A stretch of DNA of 64,000 bases from Oceanobacillus indicireducens (GCF_014647195.1 NZ_BMOS01000004.1:58012-122011); one strand, 5' to 3'. Numbered from the stretch's first letter, positions 18,642 to 28,813 are shown. Made by a program: numbers and translations. The notes: generated by a model from the sequence alone, not told the origin.

Positions 18642-18880
18642 TCACCATCTCTCAGGAAATACCAGACGTTTTATCTCAATGTTTCCTGCTGGAAAATCAA
18701 GCTTATATTCATTTTCACTTGCGACAGTTCCTAATTATGTAAGGCACCAAGCTCTTTATCTTTCACGATTACTCTTCCATATGTAGGTGTTTCTAAAGCA
18801 TTAACCAACAGCACCATAAATATCATATGATACTTCACCGAATAAAAATGCTAAAGCGTCCCTTACTTCAAATTCCTAGA
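18642..18880 (-). pseudogene. Decayed gene fragments, including an SDR C-terminus
   Basis: Two unrelated coding scraps lie end to end on the minus strand. Near 18795-18880 the reading frame gives EVRDALAFLFGEVSYDIYGA, a decayed form of the SDR C-terminus found intact at 19732 (EVGDVVAFLLGEESSYIHGA). Beyond it, 18642-18815 reads ALETPTYGRVIVKDKELGAL and, after a frame change, KLDFPAGNIEIKRLVFPERW; I do not recognise that family. There is no start codon or ribosome site. Confidence 0.5.
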
Positions 18881-18939
18881 GTTAGGTTAGTGAAATTGTT
18901 CACATATTATACACAACTTTTGGCTTATTAAGCGTATAT

Positions 18940-19446
18940 AATAAAGATAGAATCAATGCTCACCGTCTGCCATATATATTTGGAACAATGCCTGGTCGCA
19001 AGCCTTTATGGGAAATGTTTTTACCACAAATTCAAGGTAATGAATTCGTACCTGTTTTAGGTGGCGGTTCAGCAATGGTTACCGTGAAACAAGTCGCAGA
19101 AGCAGCGATCGGTGCTTTAGAACATGGCGAACATGGTGGAAAGTATGCAATTTCTGGAACGAATATGAAACATAAAGCCTTCTTTGAAATCATTGCGGAA
19201 GTATTAGGTCAAAAAAATACGGTTGTTCAAGTTGTCGATTTAGAGCAGATGAAGCCAGGATATATACAAGGTGATGAACAAGCTGCAAAAGAAGGGAAAG
19301 AACATGGTATCCATCTAGAATTAACAGCAGAGATACAAAACCGTGATGCTTATTTAGATCCAGCAGATACAATGCCAATTTTACAGTATAACGAAGATGA
19401 TATTCATGCAGCTATTGTAGAAAGTATTAAAGCGTGCTTAGAATAA
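18940..19446 (+). pseudogene. 5'-truncated NAD(P)-dependent epimerase/dehydratase-like gene
   Basis: The recognisable frame runs from about 18946 (DRINAHRLPYIFGTMPGRKP) to the stop at 19446, roughly 165 residues. LPYIFGTMPGRKPLWEMF is the middle motif of atypical SDR/NmrA-type epimerases, and the remainder is the substrate-binding half (KYAISGTNMKHKAFFEIIAE). The Rossmann nucleotide-binding half is missing, so the product cannot bind NAD(P). An ATG at 18988 is open to the end but has no good ribosome site. This is a deletion remnant next to the decayed SDR scraps. Confidence 0.65.
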
Positions 19447-19551
19447 TATCTTTAGTAACGAAAAGAATACCTTAAAGCATTAGACATCGCTTTAAATCTA
19501 CAAAAAAGAATATATAAATAGCGTCTACAAACCACTTTTAGACGTATCATC

Positions 19552-19592
19552 AGACACCTTTATCTTGGTTGAAAAATCAAGTATAGGTGTCT
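19552..19592. terminator. Imperfect hairpin, possible terminator
   Basis: AGACACC..CTTG pairs with CAAG..GGTGTCT with small bulges. It lacks a clear T-run; it may be the old terminator of the truncated epimerase gene. Confidence 0.35.
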
Positions 19593-19731
19593 TTCGATAT
19601 GCCACTAATTTTGATTCGATATATTAAGCACATTAACACTAAGGCATTATAAAAACTAGTTGAGTGGCCCCAGATGAAACAATTCTCTTCAGATATTATT
19701 CACTAGCTCTTATAAGGTCCTACTTTTCCAT

Positions 19732-20463
19732 TTATAATGCAGCTGCTCCCCCATCAATCGAAATTACCGCTCCATGAATATAAGATGATTCTTCACCTAA
19801 TAAAAATGCTACGACATCCCCTACTTCATGTGGCTGACCTAATCTATCCGTCGGTACTTCTTCGGCCATTGCATCAATCTCTCCCCGTGGGAATGCCATC
19901 GGTATCTTGTTCGTCCCTGGTGCAATCGCATTAATACGGATATTATCCCGGCCATATTCACCAGCAATTGTTTTGGTTAAACCAATAATCGCATGTTTCG
20001 TTGCAGAATAAGCCCCAAGTGTTGGCATGCCGGCCACGCCACCCAAGGAAGCCGTATTCACTATCACGCCACCGCCAGTCTTCAGCATTTCATTCACAAC
20101 AAATTTCAATCCATAGAAAGCACCATTCAAGTTCACATTGACGATGGAATGAAATTCTTCAATCGAGCATTCCAGTGTGCGAACTCCTGAACCAGAGATA
20201 CCTGCATTGTTAAAGAATAAATCTACTCTTCCAAATTTGTCTATTGTCTCGGCAACATAACGCTGAACATCTTCCATCATGCTCACGTCCGCTTCAACAA
20301 AAATTGCTTCCACTCCTAACTCCTCACATAGCCTTACTGTTTCTTCTCCTCTTTCCTTTGACAGATCAACAATAGAAAGGTTTGTTCCTTTCTCCGCAAG
20401 TTTTAAAGCTGTTTCCCTACCAAAGCCACTACCACCACCTGTAATGATTGCTGTTTTTATCAT
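19732..20463 (-). CDS. SDR-family NAD(P)-dependent oxidoreductase
   Basis: 243 residues, classical short-chain dehydrogenase. Cofactor motif TGGGSGFG at about residues 9-16, an acidic residue after beta-2 (SIVDLSKE) favouring NAD, FFNNAGISGSG, active-site serine in TASLGGVAGM, and YSATK with the catalytic Tyr and Lys. The C-terminus GAVISIDGGAAAL is typical. The substrate cannot be read. ACGGAGGTTTTCAT precedes the ATG. It is monocistronic, next to relics of related genes at 18.8 kb. Confidence 0.93.
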   Translation of the reverse strand: MIKTAIITGGGSGFGRETALKLAEKGTNLSIVDLSKERGEETVRLCEELGVEAIFVEADVSMMEDVQRYVAETIDKFGRVDLFFNNAGISGSGVRTLECSIEEFHSIVNVNLNGAFYGLKFVVNEMLKTGGGVIVNTASLGGVAGMPTLGAYSATKHAIIGLTKTIAGEYGRDNIRINAIAPGTNKIPMAFPRGEIDAMAEEVPTDRLGQPHEVGDVVAFLLGEESSYIHGAVISIDGGAAAL

Positions 20464-20642
20464 ATGAAAACCTCCGTTATTATTATTAGTTAAATTTATT
20501 GTGAATTGTTGAACATATAAGTTTTATTATATCATTAACAACTTAAATAATCTATCTCTCTTGTTTGGTTAACTTAGAATTTACTTATTAGAGGCAACCT
20601 ATTCTCCACTGATTCCCACAACCATTCGACAGAATTCGAGTA

Positions 20643-20670
20643 GTGACATATACCTGAACCATGTTAGAAT
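20643..20670 (+). promoter_or_regulatory. Candidate promoter of the Wadjet operon
   Basis: GTGACA (20643-20648), 16-base spacer, TAGAAT (20665-20670), about 30 bases before the jetA start. Confidence 0.45.
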
Positions 20671-20700
20671 AGAACTAACTATGAACCGAGTGGTGATAAT

Positions 20701-22185
20701 ATGTTTAAACGTGTAAAAGAAGCAACTTATTTGACGGCTGAAAAGGCGTGGAGCTACCGGGCAATTCTCCGTTATTTTTTTATTCAGCATGAAAGAATGA
20801 GAGAATTTCTTTTCCCAGAAGAAATCTATGAATACCTTATTCAATATGACGAATTCAAAGACTATCCAATTGAAGCCCTTCACATTGACCTCGACACGCT
20901 GGTGAAATGGGGAAACCTCATAGCTAGACAAGAATTGGGTAAATCGCGAACCGTTGAAGAATTTAAAAAGAAGCGATTTCGTTACCAATCCACACCTTAT
21001 ACCATCGAATTTGAGAGAATGCTCATCCAGCTTGAAGGCATGGGAGAAGTATTTGGCGGCTCTCTTGAAAAATCCCAATTTGAACGCCTTTATCAATCCC
21101 TTGCAAAAATTGAACGTATTATCAAAGGAAACTTAATGGAAAAAAATGAAGAATGCGCTCAACTTTGGGATGATACTCTTTCCTATTTCCGGCAAATTAC
21201 CCAGAACACATCCGACTATATTGCCTACCTAAATAGTGAAGAAGTTGAAGAGCAAATGCAAACGGAAGCTTTTCTCGTTTACAAGGATCAGTTTACTACC
21301 TATTTAAGAGACTTTATTATAGCGCTGCAAGGAACATCCCTGCAAATTCAGGATATTTTACTTGCAATCACAAAAAGTGAACTGCGCGCCTTTCTTCAAA
21401 AGGTCATCCAGCATAAAGATCAAGTTTTCCGCTTTGAGCAAGAACAAGAAGAAACAGATCCATATAAAGAACAGGAGGAAAAATGGGCAAGCATTAAAGA
21501 TTGGTTTCTCGGGAACGAACACGGGGAAAGTCAATACGAAATGTTACAACAACGTACAACCGAATCCATTCGTCGGATTACTCGAGTAGTTCAGCGACTT
21601 GGGGAGAGACATCAATATTTCCGGAGCAGGAAAAAGGATTACCTTCATCTCGCAAAATGGTTTAGCTCATTGGAAGACTTGGAGGAAGCACATCAGCTTT
21701 CCTCTGTAGCCTTTGGTGTCTTACATACTCGTCATTTCCACATCGATCACATCCCAACGGAAAACATTTATACCGACGTCTGGGACGAGGAACCAATGGA
21801 ACACGAAACAAAACCGATCACACGGAACTACCGGGAAAAAACAAGACCTGGTGCAGTTACCAGTAATACCAAAAAGAAAGAAGAATTAAAAAAACAATAT
21901 TTAGAACAGAAGCAACAGGAGAAGAAACTAATCGAACAATATATTGAAGGAAACGAAATCCACATTGAAAATCTTCCGCTTGTTGAATCCCATGTTAGAA
22001 AACTGTTACTCTCCTGGATCGGTAAAGCGATGGTTCGCAAAGATCGGACGATAAAAACAGAGCTTGGTGTAAAGGTACGTGTAGTTATCCGTGATGGTCG
22101 AGTTTTACTACGAGCAAAAGACGGCGTCCTCAAAATGCCTAATGTAACCTTTCAATTTATAGATCTGGAGGGATCAGCATCATGA
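20701..22185 (+). CDS. jetA: Wadjet type II subunit JetA (TIGR02677/DUF2397)
   Basis: 494 residues. The N-terminus (KAWSYRAILRYFFIQHERM) and its winged-helix-like first 120 residues match the DUF2397 kleisin subunit of Wadjet type II. A long helical middle follows, then a charged linker near residues 380-420 (TKKKEELKKQYLEQKQQEKK), and a compact C-terminus. In the family JetA bridges the JetC SMC heads, like MukF, and recruits JetB. GAGTGGTG five bases before the ATG. The gene overlaps jetB by four bases (ATGA). Together jetABCD make an SMC complex that extrudes DNA and cleaves small circular plasmids. Confidence 0.9.
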   Translation: MFKRVKEATYLTAEKAWSYRAILRYFFIQHERMREFLFPEEIYEYLIQYDEFKDYPIEALHIDLDTLVKWGNLIARQELGKSRTVEEFKKKRFRYQSTPYTIEFERMLIQLEGMGEVFGGSLEKSQFERLYQSLAKIERIIKGNLMEKNEECAQLWDDTLSYFRQITQNTSDYIAYLNSEEVEEQMQTEAFLVYKDQFTTYLRDFIIALQGTSLQIQDILLAITKSELRAFLQKVIQHKDQVFRFEQEQEETDPYKEQEEKWASIKDWFLGNEHGESQYEMLQQRTTESIRRITRVVQRLGERHQYFRSRKKDYLHLAKWFSSLEDLEEAHQLSSVAFGVLHTRHFHIDHIPTENIYTDVWDEEPMEHETKPITRNYREKTRPGAVTSNTKKKEELKKQYLEQKQQEKKLIEQYIEGNEIHIENLPLVESHVRKLLLSWIGKAMVRKDRTIKTELGVKVRVVIRDGRVLLRAKDGVLKMPNVTFQFIDLEGSAS

Positions 22186-23333
22186 ATCAGACCGGATTTG
22201 ATGAAGAAACAATTGAAGCTTTAAGCATATTATTTGAACAGTTTTGGGTGTTACGCACGAAAGAACCTGCTACATACCAATTCATCCGTGAACGGGAAAA
22301 AACATTGAAACGATATATTTCCGATAAATTGGGATTTGACTTAATCGTTCACCAACATTTTATCAAATTGGAAAAAATACCAGTTACTCCAAAAGGATGG
22401 ATGGGAATTCAAGATTTTACTGAGCCACTTGATTATGCAATTTTTTGCTGTGGATTGTCTTTCACCGAACAGCGATCCGTTGAGGAGCAATTTTTATTAT
22501 CCGATATTACGGAAGAAATCGAGGATCTCTATCCAGGAGATTTTCCGCTGGATTGGACGAATTATCAGCAGCGTAAATCACTTGTACGTGCACTGAAGAA
22601 AATGGTTGAACTCGATATTATTAAAGTTGTCGATGGCGATATTGAATTGTTTGCAGGTAATGAGGAGCATGAAGTTCTTTATGAAGTGACAGTTTACGCC
22701 CGCTATTTCATGCGCTCCTATCCAGATGATTTGTTCTGCTACCAAACAACAGAGGAAATACTCGAGAGCGAATGGCTGAGACATCAAGATGATGTGCGTC
22801 GTAAACGGGTATACCGGAAACTGCTTTTCTCCCCCGCTGTCTATCGCGAGAGCGAGGAAGATCCTGATTTCGGTTATATCCGGAGCTTCAGAAACAGACT
22901 GCGTGAAGATTTAGAAGCACATACACAGTTTCAACTAGAGGTATTTAAAAATGCAGCCATGCTCGTCATGCCGGAACGAAAACAGCGCTATACCCTATTT
23001 CCCGACCAGAAAGCAATTATGAATGTCGCACTCCATTTTCAAGCGTATCTGCGCGAGAATAGCGAGACTTATTCCATTAATGCACTTGGTGAACTCAAAT
23101 TGACGATGGCAGAATTCAGCCAAATAACAGGAACGGTAAAAGAGATTTACGGACAAGGCTGGAGTAAAAAATACCGGGACATGTCCTATAACCTGATTGC
23201 CGAAGAACTTTTACAGCTCTATAAAGATTGGGAATTAGCGACAGTCGAAGCCGATTCAGACATGATCATATTAAAACCTGCCATTGCAAGAATGGTCGGG
23301 CATTATCCTAAAGACTTCGAGGTGAACAATTAA
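22182..23333 (+). CDS. jetB: Wadjet type II subunit JetB (TIGR02678/DUF2398)
   Basis: 383 residues, the usual length for DUF2398. Recognisable stretches include FEQFWVLRTKEPATYQFIRE, KLEKIPVTPKGWMGIQDF and DYAIFCCGLSFTEQRS, with an RKLLFSPAVYRESEEDPDFG segment in the middle and a winged-helix-like C-terminus. JetB is the MukE-like partner that packs on JetA. GGAGGGA lies within the end of jetA, and the ATGA overlap couples translation. It ends one base before jetC. Confidence 0.9.
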   Translation: MNQTGFDEETIEALSILFEQFWVLRTKEPATYQFIREREKTLKRYISDKLGFDLIVHQHFIKLEKIPVTPKGWMGIQDFTEPLDYAIFCCGLSFTEQRSVEEQFLLSDITEEIEDLYPGDFPLDWTNYQQRKSLVRALKKMVELDIIKVVDGDIELFAGNEEHEVLYEVTVYARYFMRSYPDDLFCYQTTEEILESEWLRHQDDVRRKRVYRKLLFSPAVYRESEEDPDFGYIRSFRNRLREDLEAHTQFQLEVFKNAAMLVMPERKQRYTLFPDQKAIMNVALHFQAYLRENSETYSINALGELKLTMAEFSQITGTVKEIYGQGWSKKYRDMSYNLIAEELLQLYKDWELATVEADSDMIILKPAIARMVGHYPKDFEVNN

Positions 23334-23334
23334 A

Positions 23335-26300
23335 ATGAATAAATGGAAAATGAACCGTGCTGGGTTACTGAATTTCTGGTATTACGATGAAGAAATTTTT
23401 AATTTTTCTAATGGAAAACTATTGCTCCGAGGTAGTAATGGTTCCGGAAAATCCGTGACCATGCAAAGCTTCCTCCCTGTACTTCTTGACGGAAGAACAT
23501 CGCCTGACCGTTTAGATCCATTCGGTTCCAAAGCAAGAAAGATGGAAGATTATCTTTTAGGTGAAAAAGAGATCGTCAATCGGGATGAACGGACCGGCTA
23601 CCTATTTATCGAATTTAAACGGGAGCACACCGAGCAATATTTAACAATTGGGATTGGCTTACAAGCAAAACGCAATAAACAGATGAAATTCTGGGGGTTT
23701 GTCATAAATGATAACCGTAGGATTGCCATCGACTTTCATCTGTATAAATTGGAGCGGAGTGCAGGTGAAGAACATAAACTCCCTCTCTCCCGCGTTGAAC
23801 TCGAAAACCTTCTTCAAGATGGAGGTCATGTTGTACAGACGAAATCAGAATATACGAAGCTCGTAAATAAATATCTATTCAACTTTGAAACAATCGAAGC
23901 TTATGAAGACTTGATTAAACTGCTTATCCAGCTCAGAAGTCCAAAGCTTTCCAAAGACTTTAAACCGACCGTCATCTATGAAATTTTAGAAGCCGCTCTT
24001 CCCCCATTGTCCGACGAAGACCTGCGTCATCTGTCGGATACGATTGAACAGATGGATCAGACCAAACAGCAGATCGAACAACTAGACCGGGAAGCAGCTG
24101 CCATCACCAGCTTAAATAATTTCTATCAAACGTATAATGAATATATACTCGCCGAACAGGCACATGAATATTTACAAGCCGAAAAACGTTTGGCAAAAGA
24201 GCAAGAAAATGAACAGGAAACCAAATTGAAACAAGAACAGCTAATAAATGAAATCGAGCAGCTGGAAGTAGACAGGAAAGAACTAGAATTAAAAAAATCC
24301 ACCTATATGGCGCAAGAAAAGCGATTACGCTCCCATAAAATTTGGAACTTAGAAGAGGAACGTGCGGAAATAGAAAATAAACTTACACAAGAAACTGCGA
24401 TACACCGCAGAAAAACGGATCAACTGCAAACAAGGCGAAATCGAGAGCATAATCTAAGAATAGATTTACAGAAACTAGAAACAACTATTGCAAGTCAAGA
24501 AAAAGACATCAAAGACAAGCTGACCGATCTTGTAAATGACGCGGAAGAAGCTGCGTTTACGGAATCTCATCATATAAATGAACAAGATTTTAAACGTCAC
24601 GGGCAAGCAACCTTTGATTTCAGCTTATGGAAAAAAGAAGCAGGCAACCATTTGTCGAATCTTGAATGGTTAGAAGAGAAACTAAGAGAATTTGAAGCAT
24701 TAAAAGAGAAATACCAAGAAAAAAACAAACAATTGGCAGATGAAAATAAAAAATTGGATGACGCCCTGTATCAAGAACAGGAATGGGTACGACTTTTCGA
24801 AGAGGATAAAGAGATAAAATTGAATGAAATCCACACTTGGGTAAATGAAACATCTTGGCTTGATATTCCAGATGAAGTTATGCAGGAAACTGCTCGTGCG
24901 TTGCAAAGTTTATATGAGGATACCTCCTATGAAACGATAAAGGAACCATTCCGCCAAGCAACATATCAATATGAACAGAGCCAACGAGAAAAACTGTCTG
25001 AGCTTCGTTTCATGCAAAATCAATTAATAGAAGAGCTCGAAGCAAAGGAAGCAGAACTGGCTGAATGGAAGTCGAAAAAAGATCCCGAGCCAGCCACTGA
25101 TCCGTTAACAAAAGAAGCTAGGCAGCAACTAACAGAAATGGGGATTGCCTACTCCCCTTTATACGCAGCAGTTGAATTTCATGATGATGTCGAAGCGTCA
25201 CTTCAGAAGCGGATTGAAGCTGCTTTGATTGATAGTGGTATGCTGAACGCATTGATTGTAGAAAAAAATATCGAAATAAAACATGATAAAGTACTGACTG
25301 CGGATCCGCAGATGATGGCTTACACGCTTGCTAATTATTTAAAACCTGACCTTGATTCAAACAGCAAACTACCAACGAGCTTAGTTGATGATATATTAAG
25401 AAGTATTTTAATCGATGAAAGCGATGAAACTCATTTCTCCGTGGATGAACAGGGTAACTATAAAATAGGACTTCTCAAAGGTCATGCTCTCCCGGTGGAA
25501 AATGTTCGGTATATCGGTAAAAATGCAAGAAAAAGATACCAAGCAGAACAAATCGAACGCATCCAGGAAGAAATCTATGCATTACAAAACGAAAAACAAT
25601 CCCTGGACAGCAGAATCGAACAAATAGAAACAGCTATTAAACAAGCGAGCACGCGACTTGCTGCTTTTCCACCCGACAAAGACTTAGCTGAAAGTTTCAA
25701 CCAGATTAAGGATGTTCGATTAACGATCAATCACCACAATGGACAGATCGCAATATTAACTACTGCAATCCAGACAATATATGCGGATTATACAACTATA
25801 AAACGTACCATTGATGAAAAAACGAGGAGTTATAATTTAGAAGTGAGTCTCTCTTCATTTCAAGAAGCAATCGTTGTAATGAAGCGTTATGAAAAAGATT
25901 TATCCGAAACAGAGAAATCACATATCCAGTACATTAACTTTTCTCTCCAATATCAGGATAAACAAGATCAACTTCGCGAATTGACAGAAGAAATATTGGA
26001 AATTCAAGGAGACATCAACATAGCAGAAGACTTGATTAAAGAGCTCGAAGTAAACTTAAAACAAATCAAACTCGAACTTGAAAAACACGGAGAAATGGAT
26101 ATTCGTAAACAGATCAACGAAGTACAAGACATGTTAAAAGAAATCGATCATGCCCTCGATAAAACGAAGGAAAAGCTGCCGGTTAAACGAACAGAACGAA
26201 AACAGATCGATGAACAGCTCACACATGTCCGACAAACCGTTCAATTCTGGTTGCACCTGAAGGAAACTTGGGAGAAGTCTTTCTTAAGCGAATTGCATCG

Positions 26301-27477
26301 GGAATTCGTACTAACTGGAAATGATCAACCTGCACATGAGGCTGCTAGGAAAGTTACAAACGAATTTGGACATCTTTTAAAAGAGAAAGAACGTCCTAAA
26401 CTTTTGGAACAGCTGACAAAAGAATATTATAAACAGCATGGCGACTTGATGGAATATCGTCTGAACAGCTTCAGTGCACTCTACCAGACACCTGAATGGA
26501 TGAATAACGAGACAAGTGATGAGCAGAAACTTCATATTGATAATTGGAAACAAAAAATGTCCCGGCAGCTTATTGAATTGAATCATCTCGGAAAACAGAT
26601 GAGTCCTTCGATGCTTAAACAGCAAATAGAAATGGAACAAGCTCGTCAAGAAAGCTTCCTTGACGATCAGGACAGAGCACTATATGAAGAAATCCTTTTC
26701 CATACCGTTGGGCAAAAGCTGCGTGCACGAATCCGTCGAGCAGAGCAATGGGTGAAGCAAATGAAAAAATTAATGGAATCTCGCGACACCTCATCCGGCT
26801 TATCCTTCTCTATCCAGTGGAAGCCCCGAACAGCCGATTCGGAGACTGAGATGGATACGGTTGATCTTGTCCATCTACTAAGACAGGATGCCAAGCTTTT
26901 AAAAGAAACAGATAGAGATAAAATTATTATGCACTTTCGCTCCAAAATAGAAAAAGCAAAAGAAGTAGCCGAAAATGAAAATGAATTACAGACATTCCTT
27001 CAAGTGTTGAAAGAAGTGCTTGATTATCGTAAATGGTTCTCCTTTGTTCTCTATTTTCGCCGTGAAGGAGAGAATAAACGTGAACTGACAAATAATCAGT
27101 TTTATAAATTCAGTGGTGGTGAAAAAGCGATGGCAATGTATATTCCTCTGTTCACTGCTTGCTATTCGCGCTACTTGGAGGCTGATCCGGAGGCACCCTA
27201 TATAATATCGTTAGACGAAGCTTTTGCTGGAGTGGACGAAAATAATATTAGGGAAATGTTTGAGATTGTGGAGCAATTAGGTTTTGATTATATGATGAAC
27301 TCGCAAGTGCTTTGGGGAGATTATGATACGATCAGTGAGCTTTCCATTTATGAACTTCTAAGACCGAAGAATGCTGATTTCGTCGGCGTCATGGGCTATT
27401 ACTGGGATGGAAATAAACGCATCGAACTTGATAAAATAGAAACAGATGAAGAAAGCGACATGAAGGTGACACAATGA
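23335..27477 (+). CDS. jetC: Wadjet type II SMC-like ATPase JetC (TIGR02680)
   Basis: 1380 residues with SMC layout. The N-terminal head has Walker A GSNGSGKS at residues 33-40. Two very long coiled coils (about 240-560 and 800-1100) flank a hinge-like globular part around residues 590-760. The C-terminal head has the signature FSGGEKAMAM near 1258 and Walker B IISLDEAFAGVDE near 1291, then a switch-like MMNSQVLWGDY. All ATPase residues are present, so the protein should be active. It powers loop extrusion on plasmid DNA. GAGGTG precedes the start. It overlaps jetD by four bases. Confidence 0.93.
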   Translation: MNKWKMNRAGLLNFWYYDEEIFNFSNGKLLLRGSNGSGKSVTMQSFLPVLLDGRTSPDRLDPFGSKARKMEDYLLGEKEIVNRDERTGYLFIEFKREHTEQYLTIGIGLQAKRNKQMKFWGFVINDNRRIAIDFHLYKLERSAGEEHKLPLSRVELENLLQDGGHVVQTKSEYTKLVNKYLFNFETIEAYEDLIKLLIQLRSPKLSKDFKPTVIYEILEAALPPLSDEDLRHLSDTIEQMDQTKQQIEQLDREAAAITSLNNFYQTYNEYILAEQAHEYLQAEKRLAKEQENEQETKLKQEQLINEIEQLEVDRKELELKKSTYMAQEKRLRSHKIWNLEEERAEIENKLTQETAIHRRKTDQLQTRRNREHNLRIDLQKLETTIASQEKDIKDKLTDLVNDAEEAAFTESHHINEQDFKRHGQATFDFSLWKKEAGNHLSNLEWLEEKLREFEALKEKYQEKNKQLADENKKLDDALYQEQEWVRLFEEDKEIKLNEIHTWVNETSWLDIPDEVMQETARALQSLYEDTSYETIKEPFRQATYQYEQSQREKLSELRFMQNQLIEELEAKEAELAEWKSKKDPEPATDPLTKEARQQLTEMGIAYSPLYAAVEFHDDVEASLQKRIEAALIDSGMLNALIVEKNIEIKHDKVLTADPQMMAYTLANYLKPDLDSNSKLPTSLVDDILRSILIDESDETHFSVDEQGNYKIGLLKGHALPVENVRYIGKNARKRYQAEQIERIQEEIYALQNEKQSLDSRIEQIETAIKQASTRLAAFPPDKDLAESFNQIKDVRLTINHHNGQIAILTTAIQTIYADYTTIKRTIDEKTRSYNLEVSLSSFQEAIVVMKRYEKDLSETEKSHIQYINFSLQYQDKQDQLRELTEEILEIQGDINIAEDLIKELEVNLKQIKLELEKHGEMDIRKQINEVQDMLKEIDHALDKTKEKLPVKRTERKQIDEQLTHVRQTVQFWLHLKETWEKSFLSELHREFVLTGNDQPAHEAARKVTNEFGHLLKEKERPKLLEQLTKEYYKQHGDLMEYRLNSFSALYQTPEWMNNETSDEQKLHIDNWKQKMSRQLIELNHLGKQMSPSMLKQQIEMEQARQESFLDDQDRALYEEILFHTVGQKLRARIRRAEQWVKQMKKLMESRDTSSGLSFSIQWKPRTADSETEMDTVDLVHLLRQDAKLLKETDRDKIIMHFRSKIEKAKEVAENENELQTFLQVLKEVLDYRKWFSFVLYFRREGENKRELTNNQFYKFSGGEKAMAMYIPLFTACYSRYLEADPEAPYIISLDEAFAGVDENNIREMFEIVEQLGFDYMMNSQVLWGDYDTISELSIYELLRPKNADFVGVMGYYWDGNKRIELDKIETDEESDMKVTQ

Positions 27478-28757
27478 TGATGAAAGAAGCTTTAGCTTAT
27501 TTTAGCGACGGAGATCATTTTCGTCGCTTGTTTTCTCTTTTTAAGAAAAAATATGAATCTCTTGGCAGAATTGGCGGTACAGTTAGATTAGAATATTTTT
27601 CAGATGAAGAATTAGATGCACTCGCACGATTTTTAGGTGTAACAGATAAAGAATTAAGAAGGAAGGGCAATGTTTCCCTTGAGAAATTTGAGCAACAGCT
27701 ACAATCAACGAGATTTGAAGGAGTCCATTTAAAAGCGTTACTCGAAGCGTATTTCGGGGAAACCCTTCTTTCAAAAAAGGAAATGAAAGAGAAACAAGAT
27801 GAAGAGACCCGGCAATTTTTCATTCAACTGAATGATAATTTCCCTGCACTACGTGATTGGCTAAACCATGTCAGAAAAAAGCCGGCTGATACATACTGGA
27901 TTTATCGGTTAATAGAAGAGTCTAAACCTCGCTTTATAAAATGGATGGAACGCTTGGAAAAAGCAATTACACATTTACCTGAGCAATATGAACGACTACC
28001 GTTGTTCAGTCAACGTATCACTCGTGATCCACATGCATTTGACCAAAATACAAACTTAGGACGACTGTTTATTCATATGCTGTCCATTTACTCCATGAAC
28101 GACGGGAACGTATTTATTCCATCGACCAGCGAAGGGATAAATGATTTGCTATTATCTCATCGAATTTTAAGGGATGATATAACGAATTATGTTACATGCG
28201 CGAACATCATTGGTGAAACAGAAAGTGGTATTCATCCAATGTGGCAGGCAGCCGCAGAAACACATAGCGTCATGAATGTTCCACTTCGGGAATTAGTCGA
28301 TTTATCACATGCTTACCCAGCTAACCATGGATGCGATGTTTGGATTGTTGAGAACTCGGGTGTCTATTCAAGCTTGCTTGACGAACTTCCAAGTGTTCCA
28401 TTGCTGTGCACGCATGGACAATTTAAATTAGCAGGTCTTGTTCTAATCGACTTACTCGTGCAAGAAGGATGTACAATCCATTATGCAGGTGACATTGATC
28501 CAGAAGGTTTAAATATAGCGGAACGATTATTGCTCCGGCACCCAAGTAATGTGCGGATTTGGAAAATGGATCTGGAATCGTACAAAAAATCGATCACAGA
28601 GGTAGAACTATCCACCGAGCGTATCCAAAAGTTAGCTTCGATCACATCCTCTGCATTAATACCAGTCGCGAATGAATTAAGAAGAAAGAAAAAAGCAGGT
28701 TATCAGGAAGCATTGGTTCCTGATATGGTGCAGGAATTAATGATGTATTTAGGATAG
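27474..28757 (+). CDS. jetD: Wadjet type II nuclease JetD (TIGR02679/DUF2399)
   Basis: 427 residues. The N-terminal half is the DUF3323-like region; the C-terminal half is a Toprim-like nuclease domain, with the acidic motif WIVENSGVYSSL near 290 (catalytic Glu) and HYAGDIDPEGLNIAERLL near 335 (DxD). These metal-binding residues match JetD, the topoisomerase VI-like subunit that cuts DNA once JetABC has stalled on a small circle. The motif residues are intact. It is the last gene of the operon; a strong terminator follows. Confidence 0.9.
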   Translation: MMMKEALAYFSDGDHFRRLFSLFKKKYESLGRIGGTVRLEYFSDEELDALARFLGVTDKELRRKGNVSLEKFEQQLQSTRFEGVHLKALLEAYFGETLLSKKEMKEKQDEETRQFFIQLNDNFPALRDWLNHVRKKPADTYWIYRLIEESKPRFIKWMERLEKAITHLPEQYERLPLFSQRITRDPHAFDQNTNLGRLFIHMLSIYSMNDGNVFIPSTSEGINDLLLSHRILRDDITNYVTCANIIGETESGIHPMWQAAAETHSVMNVPLRELVDLSHAYPANHGCDVWIVENSGVYSSLLDELPSVPLLCTHGQFKLAGLVLIDLLVQEGCTIHYAGDIDPEGLNIAERLLLRHPSNVRIWKMDLESYKKSITEVELSTERIQKLASITSSALIPVANELRRKKKAGYQEALVPDMVQELMMYLG

Positions 28758-28813
28758 AGATTAATTTTTATGGCAGCAAGGATATTTTTAGAGGATAAAT
28801 GATTTTTTCAGGT

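Noticed and set aside
20599-21096. 165-codon minus-strand frame opposite jetA
   Set aside because: It lies antisense to a well-supported gene and carries no motif; it is a codon-bias shadow.
20701-28757. MukBEF/MksBEF chromosome condensin
   Set aside because: The presence of a dedicated nuclease gene (JetD, Toprim-like) and the DUF2397/DUF2398-type partners indicates Wadjet type II.
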